A stretch of DNA of 53,546 nt. Origin: JAVWJP01 sp036638975. GTDB lineage: Bacteria; Bacillota; Clostridia; Oscillospirales; Ruminococcaceae. Numbering within the stretch: the first letter of the stretch is position 1; each line of letters begins with the position of its first letter. The notes beneath the pieces were generated by a model that was given only the letters and a program-made list of their open reading frames with translations, searched no databases and was not told the origin of the DNA. Of the stretch, positions 15,794 to 23,806 are shown one piece after another. The position numbers and the translations under genes are program-made. The stretch lies in the NCBI GenBank assembly GCA_036638975.1, contig JAVWJP010000015.1, forward strand, positions 1-53,546, in the 5' to 3' direction.

Positions 15794-16931
15794 GGTTCGT
15801 GTGGGCAACCTGGCGGGGTTTCGAGGGGTTCTGGATTACATCAAGGCAGACTTCAAAACCCAAGATGGCGAGTTGGTATTCGGCGAGGACTGCCTCCCCG
15901 AAAAAGCCTTTGAGCAGATGCTGATTACCAAAAAGGCTTTTCGGAAAGACAGCAGTCGGCAATACGCCCACTTTGTTCAGAGCTTTTACCGTTACGACGA
16001 CCTGACCTCGGAGCAGGCAATGGAAATCGGGCAGAAGTTCATGGAACGGTATGCGCGTTTCAAAGACTTTCAAATCTGTGCCGCCGTCCACACCAACGGT
16101 CCGCAGCTGCATACCCACTATGTGGTGAACACTGTCAGCTTTGTAGACGGGCACAAGTGGCAGTCCTCTCCGGAGGACTTGAAACAGATGCGGAGCATCT
16201 CCGACGATTTGTGCCGAGAATACGGCTTGCAGGTCTACGAGAAGCAGTTTAGCGGTCATCGCTCCTACGGCGAATATACCGCCAAGCACAGCTGGAAAAA
16301 GCAACTTGCCGAGGAGGCAGCGCGGTGCATCCAAGCCAGCGGCAATCCGGCGGACTTCAAACTGCTGCTGGAGGACTGCGGTGTGGGGTGTGACATCGGC
16401 AAGACTGCCATTCTGTTCACGGTACAGGCAGGCACACACGGTCTGACCGAGGAGCGCAAATGCTCTAACAAGAAATTGATGAGCTACGGCGATTTCAGCA
16501 GTGAAAATATCCTGCAAAGCATCAACTTTAATGGCTTTGTATTGGACGAGGCGTGGCACGACTTTCCGCTGGTGTCGGAGGTACTGGGCTTACTGGGAGC
16601 TATCGACCACCCCGACGACCCCGGCATCTATGAGCGGACGTTTTTGAATCGAATGAACCCGGAGGACTTTAAGGGCAAAACCAAGCTGCAAATCGAGCAG
16701 ATGCTGACCGAGAGAAAGCACCAAGCGCTGATTGCTATGCAGACGAGGGAAATACGGGAGCGTATTGCTGCCGAGCAGGCACAAAACTCCATACTGCACA
16801 GCTCCATTGCCGGACTATTTGAGCAATTCGAGGACTGGCTATGGGAGAAAAAACGTCAAGAAAAGCAAGAACAAAATATGGTTACGAAAGAGGCTGAAAA
16901 TGATGAAGAAGATGAATTTGAATTATATTAA
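15771..16931 (+). CDS. mobA: MobA-like relaxase (mobilization nuclease)
   Basis: A 386-residue relaxase of the MobA/VirD2-like (Pfam Relaxase, MOBP-type) family. It would nick oriT and stay joined to the 5' end during conjugal transfer. The three-His motif HTHYVVN is visible near residue 113, and a Tyr in GVLDYIK near 20 is the likely nucleophile. The C-terminal part is a charged coiled coil ending in an acidic tail. ATG 15771 follows gggaggg; GTG 15762 is less likely. No type IV secretion genes are present in the window, so transfer would need a helper element. Confidence 0.9.
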   Translation: MAIVNPIKVRVGNLAGFRGVLDYIKADFKTQDGELVFGEDCLPEKAFEQMLITKKAFRKDSSRQYAHFVQSFYRYDDLTSEQAMEIGQKFMERYARFKDFQICAAVHTNGPQLHTHYVVNTVSFVDGHKWQSSPEDLKQMRSISDDLCREYGLQVYEKQFSGHRSYGEYTAKHSWKKQLAEEAARCIQASGNPADFKLLLEDCGVGCDIGKTAILFTVQAGTHGLTEERKCSNKKLMSYGDFSSENILQSINFNGFVLDEAWHDFPLVSEVLGLLGAIDHPDDPGIYERTFLNRMNPEDFKGKTKLQIEQMLTERKHQALIAMQTREIRERIAAEQAQNSILHSSIAGLFEQFEDWLWEKKRQEKQEQNMVTKEAENDEEDEFELY

Positions 16932-16951
16932 CCACAATATGGAGGGAATAC

Positions 16952-17167
16952 ATGGGATTGACACAACGAGATGCATACCGGGTGATGCTGCGAGAGTACC
17001 CCGATGTACTGAATATCGACGAACTGTGCGAGATTTTGGAGATCAGCAAGAAAACAGCGTACAATTTGCTGAAACAGGATAAAATCGCCTGTCTCAAGGT
17101 TGGCAGGGCGTACCGCATTCCAAAATCGCATTTACTTACCTATTTGGGCATCGGTGGTCATTCATAA
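16952..17167 (+). CDS. Excisionase-like helix-turn-helix protein
   Basis: A 71-residue protein with one HTH of the excisionase type (NIDELCEILEISKKTAYNLL, then KVGRAYRIPKSHLLTYLG). It lies between mobA and the integrase gene, the usual place of Xis, and likely steers the integrase towards excision. ggaggg precedes the ATG. It resembles the HTH units in the two double-HTH proteins at 313-1447. Confidence 0.8.
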   Translation: MGLTQRDAYRVMLREYPDVLNIDELCEILEISKKTAYNLLKQDKIACLKVGRAYRIPKSHLLTYLGIGGHS

Positions 17168-17205
17168 AACATTAACACTTTAAAGCGGTGAAATGTCTGG
17201 ACGCT

Positions 17206-17247
17206 TCACCTACCGCAATGCTATACTGTATGCATCAGCGGTAGGTG
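17206..17247 (+). promoter_or_regulatory. Perfect inverted repeat upstream of the integrase gene
   Basis: cacctaccgc pairs with gcggtaggtg across about 21 bases, with atgc/gcat nested inside. A tatact box lies in the loop. It may be an operator or a leader hairpin controlling integrase expression. A strong aaaggagg site follows before ATG 17276. Confidence 0.5.
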
Positions 17248-17275
17248 GACTCCCGGCAAAGAAAAGGAGGATTTT

Positions 17276-18472
17276 ATGGTAGCGGGACGCCTACAAGAAA
17301 AGAATGGAAATTATTATACCGTGCTTACCTACAACGATGAAGCAGGTAAGCGCAAGGAAAAATGGCAAACAACAGGTTTAGCCATCAAAGGTAACAAGAA
17401 AAAAGCAGAAGCATTACTGATGGAGATCAGAAAGTCCTTTCAGGTACCCAAACGCATGGAGCCGATCACTGCCGAAAACATTTTGTTTTCAGACTTTATG
17501 TTGGAATGGTTGGAGGTTATCAAGCCCAATATTGAACTGATTACCTACTCCGGTTACTCCACCTCGGTAAAGGGGACGATTGTACCCTACTTCGAGGAGA
17601 AGGGAATCCTGCTCAAAAACCTAAAAGCCAACGACCTACAGACCTTTTACACCCAGCAGCTTCGGCGGGTGTCGGCAAGCACAGTCATCCGGTATCATGC
17701 CAATATGCACAAGGCGCTGAAATTTGCCGTGCGAATGGATATGCTGCTGTCCAACCCCGCCGACAAGGTGGACAGACCTAAGGCGCAGCGGTACAGCGGA
17801 CAGTTTTACGATGCTGCCGAGATAGGCGAGCTGTTCGCGGCGTTCAAGGGTACTAAGCTGGAGCTGGCGGTGATGTTCGGTGCGTTCTACGGTCTGCGCC
17901 GCAGTGAAATCGTGGGGCTGAAATGGAGTGCGATTGACTTTACAGCCAACACCCTCACCATTCGCCATACGGTCACGAGCTGCACACTGGACGGCAAGCA
18001 AGTCACCATCGCCAAGGACAGAACCAAAACCAAGTCCAGCATGAGAACATTGCCCCTTGTGCCGCAGTTTCGGGAATATTTGCTGGCACTGAAAGAAAAG
18101 CAGGAGAATTATCGCAAGCTCTGCGGCAACTCCTACAGTAAAAAATATTTGGAGTACATCTATGTGGATGAGTTGGGGGAGCGGATGTCACCAAACTATA
18201 TCACCGCTGCCTTTCCGCAAATGCTGGAGAAGTTTGGACTGCGAAAAATACGGTTTCATGATACACGTCATAGCTGTGCCTCACTTCTGCTGGCCAACGG
18301 CGTACCCATGAAGCAGATACAGGAATGGTTGGGACATTCCACGTTTGCGACAACAGCTGACATCTATGCACACCTCGATTATAACTCCAAAATTTCCAGC
18401 GCGGACGCGCTTCTTGCGGGGCTGAATATGGGGGCAATCAACGTAAAAAGTTCTATCCCACAAGTGAGATAG
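17276..18472 (+). CDS. Tyrosine recombinase/integrase of the element
   Basis: A 398-residue phage/Tn916-type integrase. An N-terminal AP2-like arm-binding domain (YYTVLTYNDEAGKRKEKW) is followed by a SAM-like core-binding domain (about 75-170) and the catalytic domain. The catalytic residues are visible: Arg in GLRRSEIVGL (about 205), His-x-x-Arg in HDTRHS (about 329), His in WLGHSTF (about 350) and the nucleophile Tyr in DIYAHLDY (about 362). All are intact. It is the last gene of the element and lies next to tRNA-Ser, its likely target. Confidence 0.95.
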   Translation: MVAGRLQEKNGNYYTVLTYNDEAGKRKEKWQTTGLAIKGNKKKAEALLMEIRKSFQVPKRMEPITAENILFSDFMLEWLEVIKPNIELITYSGYSTSVKGTIVPYFEEKGILLKNLKANDLQTFYTQQLRRVSASTVIRYHANMHKALKFAVRMDMLLSNPADKVDRPKAQRYSGQFYDAAEIGELFAAFKGTKLELAVMFGAFYGLRRSEIVGLKWSAIDFTANTLTIRHTVTSCTLDGKQVTIAKDRTKTKSSMRTLPLVPQFREYLLALKEKQENYRKLCGNSYSKKYLEYIYVDELGERMSPNYITAAFPQMLEKFGLRKIRFHDTRHSCASLLLANGVPMKQIQEWLGHSTFATTADIYAHLDYNSKISSADALLAGLNMGAINVKSSIPQVR

Positions 18473-18522
18473 AACTCATTAAAAATCAAGATTTTAGTCA
18501 TTTCGCAAAGCAAAATAAAAAT

Positions 18523-18562
18523 GAGGAAAGCCTGTAAAACCGCATGGCTACAGGCTTTCCTC
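18523..18562 (-). terminator. Terminator of tRNA-Ser
   Basis: A perfect 14-bp stem (gaggaaagcctgta with tacaggctttcctc) begins two bases after the tRNA 3' end. On the minus strand it is followed by atttttatttt. It separates the tRNA from the convergent integrase gene and may stop integrase transcripts too. Confidence 0.75.
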
Positions 18563-18564
18563 GA

Positions 18565-18653
18565 TGGCGGAGCGGGTGGGATTCGAACCCACGTGACGTT
18601 GCCGTCAAACTGATTTCGAATCAGCCCCGTTATGACCACTTCGATACCGCTCC
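18565..18653 (-). tRNA. tRNA-Ser(CGA), complete
   Basis: An 89-base tRNA read on the minus strand. The acceptor stem GGAGCGG/CCGCTCC, discriminator G and encoded CCA are present. The anticodon loop TTCGAAA gives anticodon CGA (codon UCG). A long variable arm (TGACG/CGTCA) and a T arm (GTGGG TTCGAAT CCCAC) confirm a class II serine tRNA. It lies between the integrase gene and a truncated second tRNA-Ser copy. It may therefore be carried by the element to replace the disrupted gene. Confidence 0.95.
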
Positions 18654-18685
18654 CAATATAGTCAAGCAAAAAGCACTCCGGAAAA

Positions 18686-18768
18686 ATGCGAGAACTTTAT
18701 GCGAGAACTCCTGAAAAATATGAAATTAGAACCTGTGCAAACCCGCATGGTTGCTGGGTTTTGAAGTG
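18686..18768. repeat. Right-end arm-type repeats of the element
   Basis: Two direct copies of atgcgagaac (18686-18695 and 18699-18708) and the 15-bp block ctgggttttgaagtg (18754-18768) match motifs at 75-250. They place 18,660-18,793 inside the mobile element rather than the host. The rest of the 18,654-18,993 gap holds only the tRNA fragment and a terminator. Confidence 0.55.
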
Positions 18769-18793
18769 TGCTATTACCAAGAACATCGGAGTA

Positions 18794-18833
18794 TTTCGAG
18801 TGAGGGCCGTTATGACCACTTCGATACTTCTCC
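18794..18833 (-). pseudogene. 5' half of a second tRNA-Ser ending at the anticodon loop (candidate attachment junction)
   Basis: 40 bases match the first 40 of the complete tRNA-Ser at 34 positions with no gaps, from the acceptor strand GGAGAAG to the loop CTCGAAA (CGA anticodon). After the loop the sequence no longer pairs as a tRNA. Its acceptor strand differs from the complete copy, so it needs a different 3' half. That half is not in this window. This is what integration inside an anticodon loop would leave at the right junction. Confidence 0.65.
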
Positions 18834-18913
18834 ATATTATATTCGACCTGCTCTATATACAAAGCCCTTGTATTGCACTCATGCGACGAATTATATTATA
18901 CCAAACTCTTTAA

Positions 18914-18946
18914 AAAACTGCAAGGCTAAATTTTCCTTGCAGTTTT
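18914..18946 (-). terminator. Terminator of the sortase B gene
   Basis: A 12-bp stem (aaaactgcaagg with ccttgcagtttt) lies 48 bases downstream of the sortase stop codon on its strand, followed by a T-rich run. Confidence 0.7.
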
Positions 18947-18993
18947 ATATTTACAACAGCTTAATTTTTTATTAAATTCTCACTTAAACCGGC

Positions 18994-20142
18994 TTAAAGC
19001 TTTGGACGCACAGGGTTAGGGTTTTTGGTTATGCTTACCGACGAGCTTACGCTGTCAACCAGCTTTGCCATAACTACAAAACGTTGTCTGTTGCTTTTGC
19101 CAAAACGACGGGTGCAGGTAGAGAGTGTGATTATTTTGTCATCAGCCGAAACCGGAACATCATAAATGTGCTCGCTGCGCGCTTTTGCACCGTTTACAAT
19201 ACCCATACCGCCATTGGCATCTATGTAATTAAAGTTTATGTCTGTGTAAAATGCGGCAAAAATCTGCCACTGCATTTCGCCGTTTGGTGTAGAAAACCAA
19301 AAATACGGGTGCTGCTGCGCAAACGAAAGATGCTGAAAAGCCGTAAGCTGCGCAAAATGGGTATCTGATGCCAAGCCAACATTTGGCACACTGCCGTAAT
19401 TAGTCCAATTATGCCCGTAAATAACCGTATTTGGTGAAAGAGAGCTGCCCATATTACACGCGCTGTCCGCCCAAATTACGCCGTCCTTGCTATACTTTTT
19501 GTTATAGCCCAATGAAGTATAGTAGTTTGTATATGCACCCTGTACCACCGGATAATTTATGTTTGTACCCGGAATTTTAAGCCAACCGACGGTATCCTTG
19601 TTGGTGTTCTTCCATGCTACAATATTTGAATAGCCCGAGCCACCTAAATCTACAGGGGCGTTTGGTATACCCTCACCGGCAGAGCCCTTTGTCGCAATAT
19701 CCGGCGCAATGTTATCTAAAAGCGGGTGGGCAGAAGCCTCTGTCTCCGGGTCAAGATAGCTTACCACCAGTGCATCTTCAGAATAATCGGGTGTTCCCTC
19801 TGCAACAGGCAAATCATCGGACAAAACTATGTCATTACTGTTTGCTTCACTATTTGCCTTTGGAACTGCAATATTGCCCTCGTCAGTTTCGTCATTAGGT
19901 AAATTCAATATAACAATATCACCCTCGACTGTATCGGGGGTATTGTTTGTTGTTGCAGCCTCAGCGACCACTATAGGGTCGTTTTGAACAAGCATTGCAA
20001 CAAGCTTTACAGCGCCAAGCCCGCAACAAAGCACCGCCGTAATTACAACTATGGCTTTAACTGCTATTTTTTTACTGTATGTAGCTTGTACACGCCTTGT
20101 ACGCTTTCTGCTTGACTGCCTGTAATTATCATTGTTAAGCAT
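18994..20142 (-). CDS. srtB: Class B sortase
   Basis: A 382-residue membrane-anchored transpeptidase that joins surface proteins to the cell wall or builds pili. A basic N-terminus and one membrane segment (about 28-50, VVITAVLCCGLGAVKL) are followed by an Asp/Glu/Thr-rich linker of about 110 residues. The catalytic domain has His in IYGHNW (about 245), Cys in TLSTC (about 337) and the following Arg (NRQRFVVMA). ATG 20142 follows gggagg. No substrate gene with an obvious sorting motif lies beside it. The long acidic linker is more than usual for SrtB. Confidence 0.9.
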   Translation of the reverse strand: MLNNDNYRQSSRKRTRRVQATYSKKIAVKAIVVITAVLCCGLGAVKLVAMLVQNDPIVVAEAATTNNTPDTVEGDIVILNLPNDETDEGNIAVPKANSEANSNDIVLSDDLPVAEGTPDYSEDALVVSYLDPETEASAHPLLDNIAPDIATKGSAGEGIPNAPVDLGGSGYSNIVAWKNTNKDTVGWLKIPGTNINYPVVQGAYTNYYTSLGYNKKYSKDGVIWADSACNMGSSLSPNTVIYGHNWTNYGSVPNVGLASDTHFAQLTAFQHLSFAQQHPYFWFSTPNGEMQWQIFAAFYTDINFNYIDANGGMGIVNGAKARSEHIYDVPVSADDKIITLSTCTRRFGKSNRQRFVVMAKLVDSVSSSVSITKNPNPVRPKL

Positions 20143-20285
20143 ATTGTATCCTCCCGATATTATATATAGAAATAGTTTATAATACATACGAGTAACAAGC
20201 TCTTATGCGCTTTTAATTATAGCACTAAAAAAAGATTTTGGCAATTATTTTGAATACTATTTACAGAAAAAAGCAAATTAAAATC

Positions 20286-20340
20286 AAAAAAACGACAAAT
20301 GCACCTAAAAAAGATGTATTTGCCGTAGTTTTTTTATTCT
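20286..20340 (-). terminator. Terminator between the 3D-domain gene and sortase B
   Basis: An imperfect stem (acgacaaatgca with tgtatttgccgt) is flanked by a-runs and t-runs. It overlaps the end of the 3D-domain gene and would end its transcript. Confidence 0.65.
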
Positions 20341-21383
20341 ACAACGTATATATTTACATATTTTACACCGTTAAGCTGGCTTTCGCGAAAGGTTTCGTAA
20401 TAAAGGTCTACGTCTATCCTGCCGTCCATAAGCGCTATGCCCGTGTCTGAGGCTATTGCATAGCCATAAATAAATTTGCCGTCCGGCGACGCAATATAAA
20501 GCTTAGAGTCATACGGTATAACATTTGGGTTTACTGCAACGTGCCCGTAAAACAAATTGTTGCCCGAGGCACCCCATGCACCCTTGCCCGCACTGTACCC
20601 TGTTGCACGTGCGTTTTCTATAACCATGCTGTATTCGGTTGGAGCATTATTCACTATTTCACAGCCAAAGTCAAGGTCAGAAACAGGCTCTGCGCCGTAC
20701 ACAAGCGAAACTTCACTTACGGGTTCCATTGTAACAATCTCGCTTACAAGCGTTTTTTCTTCTATCTCGCCGTCCACTGTTTTTTGTGTATATGTGCGCA
20801 CACATTCGCCGTTTTTACCCGGCTGCAAAAGCTCTGCTCTGCCGTTTTTCATAAGCGGGCTTTGCTTTTCCAGTGCTTCAAAGGGTATCTCCTCTGTTAT
20901 TTCTAATGTTTCGTAGCTAACCCTTGTTACAATTATCTCATCGCCGTTGTCAACTGCAACATCTTTTTCGCAGCTTAAAAGGTCGTCGCTGTCCAAGGTA
21001 ACGCCTGCAAGCTTTAAAGCATCTGCCGCAGTTCCGTTTTGAAGCATAACAGCGGTAGTCTTACCGTCTGCTCTTACAATAACCTTCTTAGCCCTGTCAA
21101 TGTGAATTTCTTTTGTTGTTTCGTCAAGCTCCACCGTTTTTACAGTGTCCTGCGGAGCAATTTCTATACCGCTGTTTTTTAGTATTGTGTCTATGTCTTT
21201 CTCAGTGGTTTCCACAACAGTGGCAACTACTTCGTTGTTATCGTGGATATAAACTGTATTTACAGGCGGTGTAGCTGCCGCATAAACGGTAACAGAAAGC
21301 ACCGCCGCTATAACTCCCACCGCAACTATGCGGAGCTTAAAGAAGTTAAGCGCACAGAATATCCTTTTAAGCATCGTTCTCAT
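20334..21383 (-). CDS. DUF348/G5/3D-domain cell-wall protein (YabE/Rpf-like)
   Basis: A 349-residue exported or membrane-anchored protein. After a basic start and one hydrophobic segment (IVAVGVIAAVLSVTVYAA, about 20-40) come two DUF348 repeats (VYIHDNNEVVATVVETTEKD and the later VIVRADGKTTAVML), a G5-like region (EIPFEALEKQSPLMKNG) and a C-terminal 3D domain. The 3D domain has its Asp residues in SDTGIALMDGRIDVDLY. 3D domains resemble lytic transglycosylase folds, and such proteins act in peptidoglycan turnover or spore revival. ATG 21383 follows aaggaga; the upstream in-frame ATG at 21464 has no site. Confidence 0.9.
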   Translation of the reverse strand: MRTMLKRIFCALNFFKLRIVAVGVIAAVLSVTVYAAATPPVNTVYIHDNNEVVATVVETTEKDIDTILKNSGIEIAPQDTVKTVELDETTKEIHIDRAKKVIVRADGKTTAVMLQNGTAADALKLAGVTLDSDDLLSCEKDVAVDNGDEIIVTRVSYETLEITEEIPFEALEKQSPLMKNGRAELLQPGKNGECVRTYTQKTVDGEIEEKTLVSEIVTMEPVSEVSLVYGAEPVSDLDFGCEIVNNAPTEYSMVIENARATGYSAGKGAWGASGNNLFYGHVAVNPNVIPYDSKLYIASPDGKFIYGYAIASDTGIALMDGRIDVDLYYETFRESQLNGVKYVNIYVVE

Positions 21384-21480
21384 ATCATTCTCCTTATTTT
21401 GGTTTAAACCATTCCCGCCCAAAAAACACGCGGGGCAAGTAGCCTGCGCCCGTAAAAAACGCACAAGGTCGGCAAGCGCT
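21384..21480 (-). promoter_or_regulatory. GC-rich structured leader of the 3D-domain gene
   Basis: The leader is unusually GC-rich for a gap, with gccccgcg...gggcggg pairing potential and the palindrome tggtttaaacca at 21400-21411 just before the ribosome binding site. Wall-hydrolase genes of this kind often have a c-di-AMP riboswitch, but I could not match the ydaO consensus here, so the class stays open. Confidence 0.35.
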
Positions 21481-21563
21481 CTGCCTTAGTTTGCCAGAGT
21501 ATTTGTAATTATATTCAAAAAATACACAATTGTCAATTTTTTATATTCTAGCTTAATTAACAT

Positions 21564-21598
21564 AATTTGGCTCTTTTTTAGGCTAAAAGAGCCAAATT
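21564..21598. repeat. Perfect 14-bp hairpin in the divergent intergenic region
   Basis: aatttggctctttt (21564-21577) and aaaagagccaaatt (21585-21598) are exact reverse complements around a 7-base loop. Neither side has a clear T tract. It lies about 330 bases before the Fe-S scaffold gene and may be an operator or the end of a small RNA. The rest of 21,481-21,829 is AT-rich with nothing else seen. Confidence 0.6.
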
Positions 21599-21829
21599 GT
21601 AAGTAAATACCACCAAAAACTAAAGCTTGACTATAAAAAATTCATGGTTTTATACAAATTTTCGCTGCCATATTTATATGCAACTTAGATATAAACATTA
21701 TTATAATATACAAATTACTCATCATGTTGCACAGTTACTCTAAAATGCACAAAGTATTAACACTAGTATATGCTACAGTCTGTATAAATATTCCTTTTAA
21801 AATTTGACACAATTTTAACACTTAACATC

Positions 21830-21858
21830 TTGCACTATTCCCGCTAAGCTATTATAAT
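21830..21858 (+). promoter_or_regulatory. Promoter of the Fe-S scaffold/GGGtGRT operon
   Basis: TTGCAC (21830-21835), a 17-bp spacer and TATAAT (21853-21858) lie 69 bases before the start codon. Another TTGACA at about 21804 lacks a partner. Confidence 0.7.
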
Positions 21859-21927
21859 AAAGGTAGTATGCGGTATAACTTTTACCGACATATAAGGCTA
21901 TAATTTGAACCGAAAGGAGTTACCAAT

Positions 21928-22620
21928 ATGAATTATTCTCATGAGGTTGAGAAAATGTGCATCGTCACAAAAGGGCCTAATCATGGTCCGGCACCTATCC
22001 CAGAAGAGGGAAAATGGGTAAAGTCCTACCAAATCTCCGATATTTCCGGTCTTTCACATGGCATTGGCTGGTGCGCACCTCAGCAGGGCGCTTGCAAGCT
22101 TACACTTAATGTTAAAGAAGGTATAGTGCAGGAGGCTCTTGTAGAAACACTGGGCTGCTCAGGCATGACGCACTCGGCAGCTATGGCGGCAGAGATTTTA
22201 CCGGGCAAAACAATGCTGGAATGCCTTAACACCGACCTTGTCTGCGACGCCATAAACGTTGCCATGCGAGAAATATTTAAGCAGCTTGCATACGGGCGCA
22301 GCCAAACAGCCTTTTCAGAAGGCGGGCTTCCTATAGGCGCAGGGCTTGAAGACTTAGGCAAAGGGCTTCGTTCACAGGTTGGCACAATGTACAGCACAAG
22401 CGCAAAGGGCGTACGCTACATGGAAATGGCAGAGGGCTATGTTCTTAAAACAGCGCTTGACGACAACAACGAGGTTATAGGCTACCAGTTTGTAAAGGTA
22501 GGCAAAATGCTTGAGGATATTCGTCACGGCGTAGCTCCGGACGAAGCTTATAAAAAGAACATTGGGCAATACGGGCGCTTTGACGGCGCTGCAAAATACA
22601 TAGACCCGCGTGAGGAATAA
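21928..22620 (+). CDS. NifU/IscU-like iron-sulfur scaffold protein, GGGtGRT partner
   Basis: A 230-residue protein of the iron-sulfur cluster assembly scaffold class in its anaerobe-specific form. Conserved Cys residues appear in GIGWCAPQQGACKL (about 45-57) and LGCSGMTHSAAM (about 75-86), where IscU-type proteins bind the nascent cluster. The protein is longer than IscU, with an extra C-terminal half rich in Gly and charged residues. aaaggag precedes the ATG. It lies 34 bases upstream of the GGGtGRT gene with no terminator between, and the two families are usually adjacent, so they probably act together. The client protein is unknown. Confidence 0.85.
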   Translation: MNYSHEVEKMCIVTKGPNHGPAPIPEEGKWVKSYQISDISGLSHGIGWCAPQQGACKLTLNVKEGIVQEALVETLGCSGMTHSAAMAAEILPGKTMLECLNTDLVCDAINVAMREIFKQLAYGRSQTAFSEGGLPIGAGLEDLGKGLRSQVGTMYSTSAKGVRYMEMAEGYVLKTALDDNNEVIGYQFVKVGKMLEDIRHGVAPDEAYKKNIGQYGRFDGAAKYIDPREE

Positions 22621-22654
22621 TACAAGACTATATGAATAAGGAGGACTAAACTAT

Positions 22655-23662
22655 ATGGCTAACAATGTAAAGTTTGAAGGCAAAGAGAGAAGAATGGCCA
22701 AAATAGAAAAGTGTCTTGCCGAGTATGGCCTTGCCAGCCTCGAAGACGCTCGCGATTTGTGCCTTAAAAATGGCGTAGATGTGGACAAGATTGTAAAGGG
22801 TGTACAGCCAATCGCGTTTGAAAACGCAGTGTGGGCATACACACTCGGTTGTGCCATCGGGCTTAAAACAGGTGTTAAAAACGCACCCGAGGCATCAGAG
22901 AAAATCGGCTTAGGGCTTGAGGCATTTTGCATACCCGGTTCTGTAGCCGAGCAGCGCAAGGTTGGTCTTGGGCACGGCAACTTGGGTGCAATGCTTCTGC
23001 GTGACGAAACCAAATGCTTCGCATTTTTGGCGGGGCACGAATCCTTTGCAGCCGCAGAGGGTGCTATAGGCATAGCAAAAACAGCAAACCGTGCCCGCAA
23101 AGAGCCGCTTCGCATAATACTTAACGGTCTGGGCAAAGATGCCGCTTACATTATATCGCGCATAAACGGCTTTACCTATGTAAACACCGACTACGATTTT
23201 TACACAGATACCCTTAATGTTGTAAGCGAAAGAGCTTTCTCTGACGGCGAACGTGCCGCTGTAAAATGCTACGGCGCAAACGATGTGCTTGAGGGCGTTG
23301 CCATTATGAAAGCCGAGGGCGTAGATGTTTCAATTACAGGCAACTCCACTAACCCCACCCGCTTTCAGCATCTTGTTGCAGGCACATACAAAAAGTGGAC
23401 AGGCGAAAACAACGTAAGGTACTTCTCGGTAGCCTCCGGCGGTGGTACAGGGCGTACACTGCACCCCGACAACATGGCTGCCGGTCCCGCTTCGTACGGG
23501 CTTACCGATTCTATGGGAAGAATGCACGGCGATGCACAGTTTGCCGGCTCCTCCTCTGTTCCTGCTCATGTAGAGATGATGGGACTTATAGGCATGGGCA
23601 ACAACCCCATGGTTGGCGCAACGGTTGCCTGTGCGGTAGCTGTGTTTGAGGCAAAAAAGTAA
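22655..23662 (+). CDS. GGGtGRT family protein
   Basis: A 335-residue member of the family named for its motif, seen here as SGGGTGRTLHPDNMAAGP near residue 261. The family occurs mainly in strict anaerobes beside an NifU-like scaffold gene, and its biochemical role is, to my knowledge, unsettled. The protein looks soluble and cytosolic with no signal or membrane segment. Conserved-looking pieces include LGHGNLGAMLLRDETKCFAFL and ITGNSTNPTRFQHL. A good ggagg site lies before ATG 22655. Nucleotide or cofactor binding through the Gly-rich loop is a guess. Confidence 0.9.
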   Translation: MANNVKFEGKERRMAKIEKCLAEYGLASLEDARDLCLKNGVDVDKIVKGVQPIAFENAVWAYTLGCAIGLKTGVKNAPEASEKIGLGLEAFCIPGSVAEQRKVGLGHGNLGAMLLRDETKCFAFLAGHESFAAAEGAIGIAKTANRARKEPLRIILNGLGKDAAYIISRINGFTYVNTDYDFYTDTLNVVSERAFSDGERAAVKCYGANDVLEGVAIMKAEGVDVSITGNSTNPTRFQHLVAGTYKKWTGENNVRYFSVASGGGTGRTLHPDNMAAGPASYGLTDSMGRMHGDAQFAGSSSVPAHVEMMGLIGMGNNPMVGATVACAVAVFEAKK

Positions 23663-23702
23663 TTTTATATAATTTACTATGCAAGGCTTAGCCTTTGCAC
23701 TT

Positions 23703-23740
23703 GCTTTCTCCTTTGTATAACGCGAGGGAGAAAGCTTTTT
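23703..23740 (+). terminator. Terminator of the GGGtGRT operon
   Basis: A 9-bp stem (gctttctcc with ggagaaagc) is directly followed by ttttt, 40 bases after the stop codon. Confidence 0.85.
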
Positions 23741-23746
23741 ATGTAC

Positions 23747-23788
23747 AAAACACCCGCAGAGCTTTTTTATAAGCCCTGCGGGTGTTTT
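23747..23788 (-). terminator. Terminator of the TRAP transporter operon
   Basis: A 13-bp stem (aaaacacccgcag with ctgcgggtgtttt) lies 19 bases downstream of the permease stop codon, with T-rich sequence after it on the minus strand. Confidence 0.85.
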
Positions 23789-23806
23789 ATTTTTACGCGA
23801 TTAATA

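Noticed and set aside
18686..18975. Short ORFs between tRNA-Ser and the sortase gene
   Set aside because: They cross the tRNA fragment and element-end repeats and have no ribosome binding site or recognisable protein.
21384..21480. c-di-AMP (ydaO) riboswitch before the 3D-domain gene
   Set aside because: The context fits, but I could not find the conserved ydaO sequence blocks, so only an unclassified leader is reported.
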